Of a stretch of 10,642 nucleotides of DNA, positions 1 through 6,766 are shown piece after piece. Source of the DNA: Negativibacillus sp. GTDB taxonomy: Bacteria > Bacillota > Clostridia > Oscillospirales > Ruminococcaceae. The position numbers and the translations under genes are program-made. Location of the stretch: assembly GCA_020024325.1 (NCBI GenBank), contig JAHHTY010000060.1, positions 1 through 10,642 of the forward strand, written 5' to 3'. Below the pieces are notes generated by a model. The model was not told where the DNA came from. It worked only from the letters and a program-made list of their open reading frames with translations, and ran no database searches. Numbering within the stretch: the first letter of the stretch is position 1; every line of letters starts with the position of its first letter.

Positions 1-25
1 TATGAAATACAGAAAAAATAATCAA

Positions 26-44
26 AAATAATTGTTAATTATTT
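26..44. promoter_or_regulatory. AT-only inverted repeat upstream of malQ
   Basis: Two perfect 8-base arms (AAATAATT and AATTATTT) flank a GTT spacer, about 45 bases upstream of the candidate malQ -35 box. It could be an operator for a regulator of the malQ-glgP pair. Equally, it could be the end of an upstream terminator or chance symmetry in very AT-rich DNA. No regulator family is recognised from the site. Confidence 0.25.
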
Positions 45-88
45 CCAATAATTTTAATGAAAAGGAAAGGGAAAGACAAGAGTAGGAC

Positions 89-117
89 TATACAAATAAT
101 ATGATTTGCGGTACAAT
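89..117 (+). promoter_or_regulatory. Candidate sigma-A promoter for malQ-glgP
   Basis: TATACA (89-94, 4 of 6 to the -35 consensus) and TACAAT (112-117, 5 of 6 to the -10 consensus) are separated by 17 bases. The start of transcription would be near 124. That would place a small hairpin (CTAAAAA paired with TTTTTAG, 121-136) at the very 5' end of the transcript, before the malQ ribosome binding site at 153-159. The -35 match is weak. Confidence 0.4.
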
Positions 118-164
118 CTTCTAAAAAGGTTTTTAGGTGAATTTTAAATAAAAGGAGGAGAACA

Positions 165-1688
165 ATGAAGCGCAGCAGCGGTGTTTTACTGCACATTACC
201 AGCCTTCCGGGGCATTACGGAATTGGAACATTAGGAAAACAAGCAAAAAACTTTGCTGATTTTTGTTATAAAGCAGGGTTGTCCTATTGGCAGATTCTCC
301 CGATTGGCCCAACAGGGTACGGAAACTCGCCCTATCAGTCGGATTCTGTGTTTGCCGGAAATCCGAATTTGATTGATTTGGAACCACTGATAGAATTGGG
401 ATGGCTGACAACAAAAGAATGTGAGAGCTTTTCATGGGGAAAAAAGAAAGAGGTTTGTTTTCAAGAAGTGGAAAGCTCAAAACAGAAGGCTCTACGTATG
501 GCTTTTAATAGAGCACAAAAAACAGAACACTGGGAAAAAGTAGAGCGATTTTGTCGGCAAGAGAAAAAATGGCTCAGTGACTACGCTTTATATTGTGCAA
601 TCAAGGAAAAAAACGGCGGAAAATCTTGGCAAAATTGGGAGGCTGACATTCGTTCACGCTCAAAATCGGCATTGGAACGTTATCGCAAAGAACTGGAAAA
701 AGAGATAAAATATCATTGCTTTGTGCAATATCTGTTTTATACTCAGTGGAAGGAATTAAAAACTTATTGCAATCAAAAAGGAGTACAACTGATAGGAGAT
801 ATTCCGATTTACGTGGCACAGGATAGCTGTGATACGTGGGTAAACAGCAGATTGTTTGAATATGATAAGGACTTTAAACCCATTCGTGTGGCAGGGTGCC
901 CACCGGATTATTTTTCTAAAACAGGACAACTTTGGGGAAATCCTCTTTATCGATGGGATGTAATGGAGCAAGAAGGGTTTGAGTGGTGGATTGAACGAAT
1001 TGCCGGGATGAGTCGATTGTTTGATGTTACCCGTATAGATCATTTTCGTGGTTTTGCAGGATACTACGCTGTCAATTCAAAGGAGAAAACAGCGGAACAT
1101 GGTCGGTGGGAAAAAGGACCAGGGAAAAAACTGTTTTCCAAGATGCGTCGTCAGTTACCGAATGTGCAGTTGATTGCAGAAGATTTGGGTACAATCACTA
1201 GAGATGTGGAGCAGCTGCGAGATTGGTGTGGTTTTCCGGGCATGAAAATTTTACAGTTTGCTTTTTCTCCAAATGAGGAAAGCAGTTATTTGCCGCATAA
1301 CTGCCCTAAAACAGCTGTTATGTATACCGGAACCCATGATAATGATACCAGTCTGGGATGGGCTGAAAATTTAAACTCGAAGGAATGGAATCAAGCAAGA
1401 GAATATATGGGTATAGACAGGAAAAAGGATATTTCCTGGGCAATGATACGCACAGCATGGACTAGTCCCTGTGAACTTGCCATTGCTCCGATGCAAGATT
1501 TTTTGTCGCTTGACTCTAAAGCAAGAATGAACACGCCGTCTACTGTCGGAGGGAATTGGTCATGGAGAATGAGCGAAGGAGCAGCCGATGAGAAATTAGC
1601 AAAGAAAATTTATAGTTTAAATCAGGCAACTTGGCGTCTTCCAAAACGAAAAAAGAATATACGTGCGGTAATTTTAGATAAGAAATAA
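165..1688 (+). CDS. malQ: 4-alpha-glucanotransferase (amylomaltase, GH77)
   Basis: This cytoplasmic enzyme cuts an alpha-1,4-glucan and transfers the segment to another glucan, releasing glucose. It converts short maltodextrins into chains long enough for a phosphorylase. The 507-residue product has the usual length for the single-domain GH77 family. The N-terminus carries the family motif SSGVLLHITSLPGHYGIGTL and the NSPYQSDSVFAGNP segment. The catalytic triad is visible: nucleophile Asp292 in RIDHFRGF, acid/base Glu339 in IAEDLG and Asp392 in YTGTHDND. These match Asp293, Glu340 and Asp395 of the well-studied Thermus enzyme in spacing and context. CPPDYFSKTGQLWGNPLY, a substrate-binding stretch, lies about 45 residues before the nucleophile. 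The ATG start has an AAGGAGGAG ribosome binding site 5 bases away. glgP follows after 21 bases, which supports a shared transcript and pathway. The reading frame is intact. Confidence 0.95.
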   Translation: MKRSSGVLLHITSLPGHYGIGTLGKQAKNFADFCYKAGLSYWQILPIGPTGYGNSPYQSDSVFAGNPNLIDLEPLIELGWLTTKECESFSWGKKKEVCFQEVESSKQKALRMAFNRAQKTEHWEKVERFCRQEKKWLSDYALYCAIKEKNGGKSWQNWEADIRSRSKSALERYRKELEKEIKYHCFVQYLFYTQWKELKTYCNQKGVQLIGDIPIYVAQDSCDTWVNSRLFEYDKDFKPIRVAGCPPDYFSKTGQLWGNPLYRWDVMEQEGFEWWIERIAGMSRLFDVTRIDHFRGFAGYYAVNSKEKTAEHGRWEKGPGKKLFSKMRRQLPNVQLIAEDLGTITRDVEQLRDWCGFPGMKILQFAFSPNEESSYLPHNCPKTAVMYTGTHDNDTSLGWAENLNSKEWNQAREYMGIDRKKDISWAMIRTAWTSPCELAIAPMQDFLSLDSKARMNTPSTVGGNWSWRMSEGAADEKLAKKIYSLNQATWRLPKRKKNIRAVILDKK

Positions 1689-1709
1689 ACAAAAAGAGAG
1701 GCTGTATAG

Positions 1710-3974
1710 ATGGAGGAATATTTGCAGTTTTTTTTAAATGAGCATTTTAGTAAAAATTTGGATAGCTGTACATCAGAACAACTGTATGAAGCTCTGTTGT
1801 GCTTTGTAAAAGATAGAACACAGTCGATGAAGCCACGCAAAGAAAAAGGGCGGAAGCTATACTATATTTCAGCTGAATTTTTGATAGGCAGACTGCTGGG
1901 AAATAATTTGTTAAATCTTGGGTTATATGAAGAAGCACAGAAGATATTAGAAAAGCATGGGAAAAATCTTTCTCAGCTGGAAGAAACAGAGCCGGAACCT
2001 TCTTTAGGAAATGGGGGATTGGGACGTCTGGCAGCTTGTTTTTTAGATTCGATTGCAACACTGGGACTTTATGGTGATGGAATTGGTTTAAATTATCATT
2101 TTGGGCTGTTTCGTCAATATTTATCAAATAACAAACAAGAAGAACATCCGGATAAGTGGATACAACCACAAAGCTGGCTTAAAAAAACAGAAACCGTTTT
2201 TCCGGTTTATTTTGGTACAACCGAAGTACAGGCAAGATTATATGAGCTGAATGTTACCGGATATCATTCTGAAAGTTGTGCTAAATTAAGGTTATTTGAT
2301 TTAGAGCAGGTAGAGGAAAAACTGGTAAAGCAAGGAATCAACTTTGATAAAACAGATATTGAGCATAATTTAACGCTGTTTTTGTATCCCGATGACAGTG
2401 ACGAAGAAGGAAGGCTCTTACGAATTTATCAGCAATATTTTTTAGTCAGTGCAGCCGCTCAACTGATGATACAGGAAACAAAAAACAGGGGATATTCTTT
2501 GGAAGAACTTTCTAAAGCAGCCGTTATCCAGATTAACGACACCCATCCGACCATGATTATTCCGGAGTTAATACGACTTTTGACTGAAGAGGGCATTAAC
2601 CTGGATCGTGCAGTGAGAATCGTCAGTGAAACCTGTGCTTATACAAACCATACTATTTTGGCAGAAGCGCTGGAAAAGTGGCCGCTGAGCTATTTAGAAC
2701 AGGTTGTTCCGCAGCTTGTTCCCATTATTGAACATTTGGATAAACGTGCAAAGGTGATTTCTCCTTATCAAAAAACAGACATCATTGATTTAAACCACCA
2801 GGTGCATATGGCGCATATTGACATTCACTATGGATTTTCGGTGAATGGTGTGGCGAAATTACATACTGATATTTTAAAATCCAGTGAGCTGTCAGAATTT
2901 TATCAGCTCTATCCGAAAAAATTCCATAATGAAACAAACGGTATCACATTTCGACGCTGGTTGATGCTGTGCAATCCAAAGTTATCTGAGCTGATAACTG
3001 CTTATATCGGAGAGGGCTGGAAGCAGGATGCACAGCAGCTGGAAAAATTGACGAATTGGATTGATGATGATTGCCTGCTTTCTGCTCTGCAGAAGATAAA
3101 ACAGGAAAACAAAATCAAACTAGCTCGGGAATTAGAGAAAAAATCGGGAATTTGCATCTCGGCAGATTCTATCTATGATATTCAAATCAAACGCCTGCAT
3201 GAATATAAGCGTCAGCAGATGAATGCTTTATATGCAATCTGGAAGTATTTTGAAATAAAAAAAGGAAATCTGCCACTACGGCCTATCACAATGATTTTCG
3301 GTGCAAAAGCAGCCCCGGCCTATACCATTGCAAAGGATATTATCCATCTGATTCTTTGTTTGCAGGAGCTGTTTGCAAATGACCCTCAAGTAAGTCCATA
3401 TCTAAAGATTGTTATGGTAGAAAATTATAATGTCAGCTATGCGGAAAAACTGATTCCTGCTTGCGATATTTCTGAACAAATTTCCCTTGCATCCAAAGAA
3501 GCGAGCGGAACGGGCAACATGAAGATGATGCTTAACGGAGCAGTAACTTTGGGTACAATGGATGGGGCTAATGTGGAAATCTATGATTTAGTAGGAGATG
3601 AAAATATCTACATCTTCGGAAAATCCAGTAAAGAGGTTATGAATTTATATGAAACAAAGGGTTATCACGCCGGAAAGATGTATGCAGCCGACAAAGAGAT
3701 AGGACGTTTAGTTGATTTTATCATTAGCAAGGAAGTGATAAATTTAGGCAATCCAATATCTCTGTTTAGACTGTATAAAGAGCTGATTTCTAAAGACTGG
3801 TTTATGACCTTGTTGGATTTAAAAGAGTATATTGCGGTTAAGGAAAAAATGCTGTGCGATTATGAAAATCGCCGTGCCTGGAGTCAGAAAATGTTAAGTA
3901 ATATCGCAAAAGCAGGATATTTTTCTGCGGACCGCACCATCGAACGATACAATCGAGAGATATGGAAAATATGA
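1710..3974 (+). CDS. glgP: Glycogen/starch/alpha-glucan phosphorylase (GT35)
   Basis: This PLP-dependent enzyme uses phosphate to release glucose-1-phosphate from the non-reducing ends of glycogen or maltodextrin. The 754-residue protein is shorter than animal muscle phosphorylase (about 842) because it lacks most of the N-terminal regulatory extension, as many bacterial forms do. Family blocks occur in order: SLGNGGLGRLAACFLDS, the active-site histidine segment ETCAYTNHT, HNETNGITFRRWL, and KRLHEYKR with Arg495 and Lys500, which correspond to phosphate/PLP-contacting residues in the family. The PLP signature is EASGTGNMK, with the Schiff-base lysine at Lys605. The start follows an AGAGAGG site by 8 bases. 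Whether the preferred substrate is glycogen or maltodextrin (GlgP versus MalP) cannot be told from the sequence; the malQ neighbour fits maltodextrin use. No clear intrinsic terminator follows. Confidence 0.95.
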   Translation: MEEYLQFFLNEHFSKNLDSCTSEQLYEALLCFVKDRTQSMKPRKEKGRKLYYISAEFLIGRLLGNNLLNLGLYEEAQKILEKHGKNLSQLEETEPEPSLGNGGLGRLAACFLDSIATLGLYGDGIGLNYHFGLFRQYLSNNKQEEHPDKWIQPQSWLKKTETVFPVYFGTTEVQARLYELNVTGYHSESCAKLRLFDLEQVEEKLVKQGINFDKTDIEHNLTLFLYPDDSDEEGRLLRIYQQYFLVSAAAQLMIQETKNRGYSLEELSKAAVIQINDTHPTMIIPELIRLLTEEGINLDRAVRIVSETCAYTNHTILAEALEKWPLSYLEQVVPQLVPIIEHLDKRAKVISPYQKTDIIDLNHQVHMAHIDIHYGFSVNGVAKLHTDILKSSELSEFYQLYPKKFHNETNGITFRRWLMLCNPKLSELITAYIGEGWKQDAQQLEKLTNWIDDDCLLSALQKIKQENKIKLARELEKKSGICISADSIYDIQIKRLHEYKRQQMNALYAIWKYFEIKKGNLPLRPITMIFGAKAAPAYTIAKDIIHLILCLQELFANDPQVSPYLKIVMVENYNVSYAEKLIPACDISEQISLASKEASGTGNMKMMLNGAVTLGTMDGANVEIYDLVGDENIYIFGKSSKEVMNLYETKGYHAGKMYAADKEIGRLVDFIISKEVINLGNPISLFRLYKELISKDWFMTLLDLKEYIAVKEKMLCDYENRRAWSQKMLSNIAKAGYFSADRTIERYNREIWKI

Positions 3975-4040
3975 TTTATGTTTTCTATCAAAAAGCACAA
4001 ATGTATTATAAAAAACAATAAGATATAGAAGAAGCAGCCA

Positions 4041-4070
4041 TTGACTCAAGGCAGAATGTTGTGGCACAAT
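4041..4070 (+). promoter_or_regulatory. Candidate promoter for the DUF3343-like gene
   Basis: TTGACT (4041-4046, 5 of 6) and CACAAT (4065-4070, 4 of 6) are 18 bases apart. They predict a transcript start near 4077, about 37 bases before the ATG at 4114. Because no terminator is evident after glgP, read-through from the glucan operon is also possible. Confidence 0.4.
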
Positions 4071-4113
4071 AGATAGTATTGGAAAGTTCTATATTTTGTT
4101 GGGAGAGAAAAAT

Positions 4114-4386
4114 ATGGGTAAAACTTATTATGCAATGTCATTTTATAATACAACCGATACAATGGAAACTGAAAAAAAGGCAAAGGAACGTTTCGATATT
4201 AAAATTATGCCAACACCAAGGGTCATTTCAACCAGTTGTGGACTAGCAATCCGTTTTTTGGGAGAAGATGAGTCGGAATATTTGCACTTTGCTCAAGAAT
4301 TGACAGTACCATTGGGACTGTACCGCATTACTATGGATATTGAAAATGAGTCGAAAGCAGAAAGTATTTTTATAAGAAACCCATAA
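4114..4386 (+). CDS. DUF3343-like small protein (putative Se/S carrier-like)
   Basis: This is a 90-residue soluble protein with no signal peptide or membrane segment. It matches the remembered pattern of the DUF3343 family: an N-terminal beta strand (YYAMSF), a helix with TMETEKKAKE, then the hallmark segment MPTPRVISTSCGLAIRF with a single conserved cysteine, Cys42. The family has been named putative Se/S carrier-like, and the cysteine is the likely reactive residue. The actual function is not established, and nothing nearby points to selenium or sulfur metabolism. The ATG at 4114 is preferred over a TTG at 4096 because GGGAGAG lies just ahead of the ATG and the family motif begins right after it. 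The gene stands between the glucan operon and the exporter leader and seems to be a single-gene unit. Confidence 0.75.
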   Translation: MGKTYYAMSFYNTTDTMETEKKAKERFDIKIMPTPRVISTSCGLAIRFLGEDESEYLHFAQELTVPLGLYRITMDIENESKAESIFIRNP

Positions 4387-4462
4387 ACTTATGAAATATA
4401 AACAAATTGCAACAAACTATTTCTCGTAAAAGTAAAAAAATGTTATTGGTGATGAAATATTC

Positions 4463-4491
4463 TTGACAATTTTCTAGAGTTGGAGTATAGT
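4463..4491 (+). promoter_or_regulatory. Strong sigma-A promoter for leader peptide and ABC exporter operon
   Basis: A perfect TTGACA (4463-4468) and TATAGT (4486-4491, 5 of 6) are separated by exactly 17 bases. The predicted transcript start is near 4498. A near-consensus promoter followed by a terminator before the structural genes fits constitutive initiation with control at elongation. Confidence 0.8.
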
Positions 4492-4546
4492 GAGAAAGGT
4501 TTCAGGAAATTATTCACAGTAAAAATATACAAAGGAGGTTAACGAC

Positions 4547-4633
4547 ATGACCATTACATTCTATAACAACTATAATAGAAAAGAAAATAACAGGGGAATG
4601 TCTGTACAGCCTCCACAATCTGTCTGCTGTTAA
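4547..4633 (+). CDS. 28-residue leader peptide of ABC exporter operon
   Basis: This short ORF begins with ATG 8 bases after a near-perfect AAAGGAGG site, the strongest in the window. The peptide starts MTITFYNNYN and ends QPPQSVCC before TAA. It has five Asn, two Tyr, a Pro22-Pro23 pair and a terminal Cys27-Cys28. It has no membrane segment or recognised domain. It lies about 50 bases downstream of the predicted transcript start and 59 bases upstream of an intrinsic terminator, so its likely job is regulatory. Ribosome progress through it would decide whether transcription reaches the exporter genes. The placement resembles BmrB of the B. subtilis bmrBCD operon, although sequence similarity cannot be claimed. 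The Pro-Pro pair is a known type of slow-translation site. The trigger (an antibiotic, cysteine supply or another signal) is unknown. Confidence 0.7.
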   Translation: MTITFYNNYNRKENNRGMSVQPPQSVCC

Positions 4634-4638
4634 GCAGA
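4623..4638 (+). other. Small RNA hairpin over the leader stop codon
   Basis: TCTGCT (4623-4628) pairs with AGCAGA (4633-4638) around a GTTA loop. The stem contains the last codons (Val-Cys-Cys) and part of the stop codon, so a ribosome terminating or stalled there would keep it open. It has no U-tract and is not a terminator. It may be one of the alternative structures of the attenuator. Confidence 0.35.
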
Positions 4639-4692
4639 ATTTATTTGCTGTGTGGTTGTGTGGCAATACATGACTGCGATATTGTTTTATGA

Positions 4693-4730
4693 GGCACCTC
4701 TGTATTAAAACGGAGGTGTCTTTTTATTTT
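4693..4730 (+). terminator. Intrinsic terminator acting as attenuator
   Basis: GGCACCTCTG (4693-4702) pairs with CGGAGGTGTC (4711-4720), giving ten pairs including two G.U. The loop has eight bases, and TTTTTATTTT follows immediately. It lies between the leader ORF and the exporter genes, about 138 bases before the first exporter start. It would therefore stop most transcripts unless an alternative structure forms. Confidence 0.87.
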
Positions 4731-4746
4731 CCGTTATCTTGTCGGA

Positions 4747-4780
4747 GAAAAGAGCCAAATCGGGAAAAGTGGTTCTTTTT
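4747..4780 (+). other. Second hairpin with U-rich 3' arm downstream of the attenuator
   Basis: AAAAGAGCCA (4748-4757) can pair with TGGTTCTTTT (4770-4779), ten pairs with one G.U around a 12-base loop. GGTTCT (4771-4776) could instead pair with AGAACC (4836-4841) further downstream, so two exclusive folds are possible. It may be a second weak terminator or a fold that affects the first exporter's start. The stem is AU-rich and could be incidental. Confidence 0.3.
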
Positions 4781-4868
4781 GCAGAATGGTTTTAAGAGGG
4801 GCAAAAAATAAAGGGGGAAAATAAGGGCTGATTTTAGAACCGGGGATTTTGTTTGAAAGGATAGGAGA

Positions 4869-6746
4869 GTGATTTGTTTGCAGAAAAATCAAACCAAGAA
4901 AACAGCAGCAAGGCTGGTATTCCGTTTTGTCAAAAAGAACATGTGGCTGTTTGCACTGGGCTTGCTCTGCTCTATGCTGAATACAGCGTTTAATTCACTG
5001 ACACCGCAGATTATTCGTGTTACTGTCGATTCGGTACTGGGCTCCGGGGAGCTTCCGTCATGGATTACCCGTTTGGGACTTGCGGAATTTGCTAAAAGTG
5101 AACCCGGAAAAATGCTGATGTTTGCAGCTATTGCAGTCCTTGTAACAGCGATACTATCAGGATTATTCAGCTTTTTTGCAAGGTTTAATACAGCAAGAGC
5201 ATCAGAAAATTCGATTAAAGCATTGCGTGATGAGCTATATGGACATATTCAAAAATTACCGTTTGCATGGCACACTTCTCATCAGACCGGTGAGATTATC
5301 CAAAGATGTACCTCTGACGTAGATGTAATTCGTAACTTTATCAGTGCGCAGATGGTTGAAGTATTTCGTATCAGCTTTTTGATTGTGATGACAGTGGCAA
5401 TTATGTTTTCCATGAATGTGAAAATTTCTTTAGTTGCTGTTGTCTTTGTACCAATCATTATGTTTTATTCTTTTTACTTCAGCTCCAAAATTTCCAAGCG
5501 TTTTATGGATGCAGATATAGCAGAGGGTGTTTTATCCTCAGTGGTACAGGAAAACTTGACAGGAGTTCGAGTTGTTCGGGCGTTTGGCAGAGAAAATTAT
5601 GAAATTGAAAGATTTTCAGAAAAAAACTCCGCTTTCTCAGAAATGTGGATTCGTCTGGGTCGTATGATGACAGCATTCTGGAGTACAGGCGACCTTATTA
5701 TGGCAGTTCAGGTGCTTGCTGTTATCTGTGTGGGAACAGTGAGCGCAGTACATGGAGAGATTACATTGGGTGAGTTCCTTGCCTTTGTGTCCTATAATGC
5801 AACATTAAGCTGGCCGGTAAGGGGACTGGGTAAAATTTTAGCAGAGATGAGCAAAACCGGAGTTTCTATTGATCGTATTGGATATATCCTTCAGGCAGAA
5901 CCGGAGAAAGAACCACCGGAAGCCCTGACACCACCAATGAATCGGGATATTGTTTTTGACCATGTTACCTTTGGATATGAAAATCAAAAACCGGTATTGG
6001 ATGATGTTTCCTTTACAATTTCGGCAGGCAGCACTTTTGCCATTTTGGGTGGAACAGGAAGCGGTAAAACAACCCTGATGCATCTGCTAAACCGTCTGTA
6101 TGATTTGGAGGAAGGAAGCGGAAAAATTACAATCGGCGGAGTGGACATCAGCAAAATGAAACTGTCACACCTTAGAAAAAATGTTTCGATTGTTTTGCAG
6201 GAGCCGTTCCTCTTTTCTCGAACCATTGGTGAAAATATCGGTATTACCTTCCCGGAAAAGAACAGAGATACTGATGCAATGATGGAGTATGTTCGTGCAG
6301 CAGCACGCTCTGCCTGTGTGGATGAAGCGATTGAAAGTTTCAGCAACGGATATGATACTATCGTTGGAGAAAGAGGCGTTACCCTGTCCGGTGGACAAAA
6401 GCAGCGTGTGGCGATTGCAAGAATGTTGACCCAAAATGCTCCTATCATGATTTTTGATGACTCTCTTTCTGCTGTGGATGCCCAAACCGATGCAAAAATC
6501 CGTCACGAGCTTAAAGAAAAGATGGGAAGCGCAACTACAATTCTGATTTCTCACCGTATCACCACGCTGATGCAGGCAGACCGGATTCTTGTATTGGATG
6601 AAGGAAAAGTAGCAGATATTGGAACTCATGAAGAATTGATTTCCAGGGAAGGAATTTACAAAGATATTTATCAGATTCAGATGAATAACGCCGACAGAGA
6701 GCTGCTGCGTCAGAGCACTGACTCCACAGAAAACTGTCGAGAATAA
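4869..6746 (+). CDS. ABC exporter half-transporter, subunit with Asp at the catalytic position (BmrC-like)
   Basis: This is a membrane exporter subunit with an N-terminal six-helix type-I exporter domain (about residues 20-330) fused to an ATPase domain (about 360-605). Walker A is GGTGSGKT (394-401) and the signature LSGGQ (506-510) is canonical. Walker B ends IFDD, with Asp530 followed by Asp531 where the catalytic Glu is normally found; the H-loop His is His562. Loss of the Glu marks the degenerate-site half of a heterodimeric exporter such as BmrCD or LmrCD. The partner is the next gene, 20 bases away. The product is probably a multidrug or peptide exporter; the substrate is not visible. 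The start is uncertain: GTG at 4869 has an AAAGG 8 bases upstream, while TTG at 4878 has AGGAG (4863-4867) 10 bases upstream. Both are weak, non-ATG starts. Expression is probably gated by the upstream attenuator. Confidence 0.92.
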   Translation: MICLQKNQTKKTAARLVFRFVKKNMWLFALGLLCSMLNTAFNSLTPQIIRVTVDSVLGSGELPSWITRLGLAEFAKSEPGKMLMFAAIAVLVTAILSGLFSFFARFNTARASENSIKALRDELYGHIQKLPFAWHTSHQTGEIIQRCTSDVDVIRNFISAQMVEVFRISFLIVMTVAIMFSMNVKISLVAVVFVPIIMFYSFYFSSKISKRFMDADIAEGVLSSVVQENLTGVRVVRAFGRENYEIERFSEKNSAFSEMWIRLGRMMTAFWSTGDLIMAVQVLAVICVGTVSAVHGEITLGEFLAFVSYNATLSWPVRGLGKILAEMSKTGVSIDRIGYILQAEPEKEPPEALTPPMNRDIVFDHVTFGYENQKPVLDDVSFTISAGSTFAILGGTGSGKTTLMHLLNRLYDLEEGSGKITIGGVDISKMKLSHLRKNVSIVLQEPFLFSRTIGENIGITFPEKNRDTDAMMEYVRAAARSACVDEAIESFSNGYDTIVGERGVTLSGGQKQRVAIARMLTQNAPIMIFDDSLSAVDAQTDAKIRHELKEKMGSATTILISHRITTLMQADRILVLDEGKVADIGTHEELISREGIYKDIYQIQMNNADRELLRQSTDSTENCRE

Positions 6747-6766
6747 AATAGAAAGCAGGTGAAGTT

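Larger units (their letters stand above)
4498..4868 (+). promoter_or_regulatory. About 370-nt regulatory leader of the ABC exporter operon
   Basis: This is the predicted untranslated leader between the promoter and the first exporter gene. It contains in order a strongly initiated 28-codon ORF, a small hairpin over its stop codon, a tandem GTGTGG repeat (near 4648-4661), an intrinsic terminator, and a second hairpin with a U-rich arm. A purine-rich tract from about 4794 to 4826 follows. The arrangement is that of a translation-coupled attenuator. The antiterminator is not clear by eye. One weak candidate is CCTCC (4610-4614, the Pro-Pro codons), which could pair with GGAGG either in the leader ribosome binding site (4534-4538) or in the terminator 3' arm (4712-4716). 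These pairings are only 5 to 6 bp. Confidence 0.65.

Noticed and set aside
1747..2169. 140-codon open frame on the - strand opposite the 5' part of glgP
   Set aside because: It is opposite the conserved GNGGLGRLAACF block of glgP and has no family resemblance.
4096..4113. Upstream TTG start for the DUF3343-like protein
   Set aside because: The extra six codons would include the ribosome binding site GGGAGAG itself, and the ATG at 4114 is well placed behind it.
4498..4730. T-box or known metabolite riboswitch in the exporter leader
   Set aside because: No T-box sequence or familiar riboswitch core was seen, and the translated ORF with a strong ribosome binding site explains the leader better.
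5984..6629. Two 154-codon open frames on the - strand opposite the first exporter's ATPase domain
   Set aside because: They overlap each other and the conserved Walker A to H-loop region. Their products look like random cysteine- and serine-rich translations without a domain or a suitable start context.
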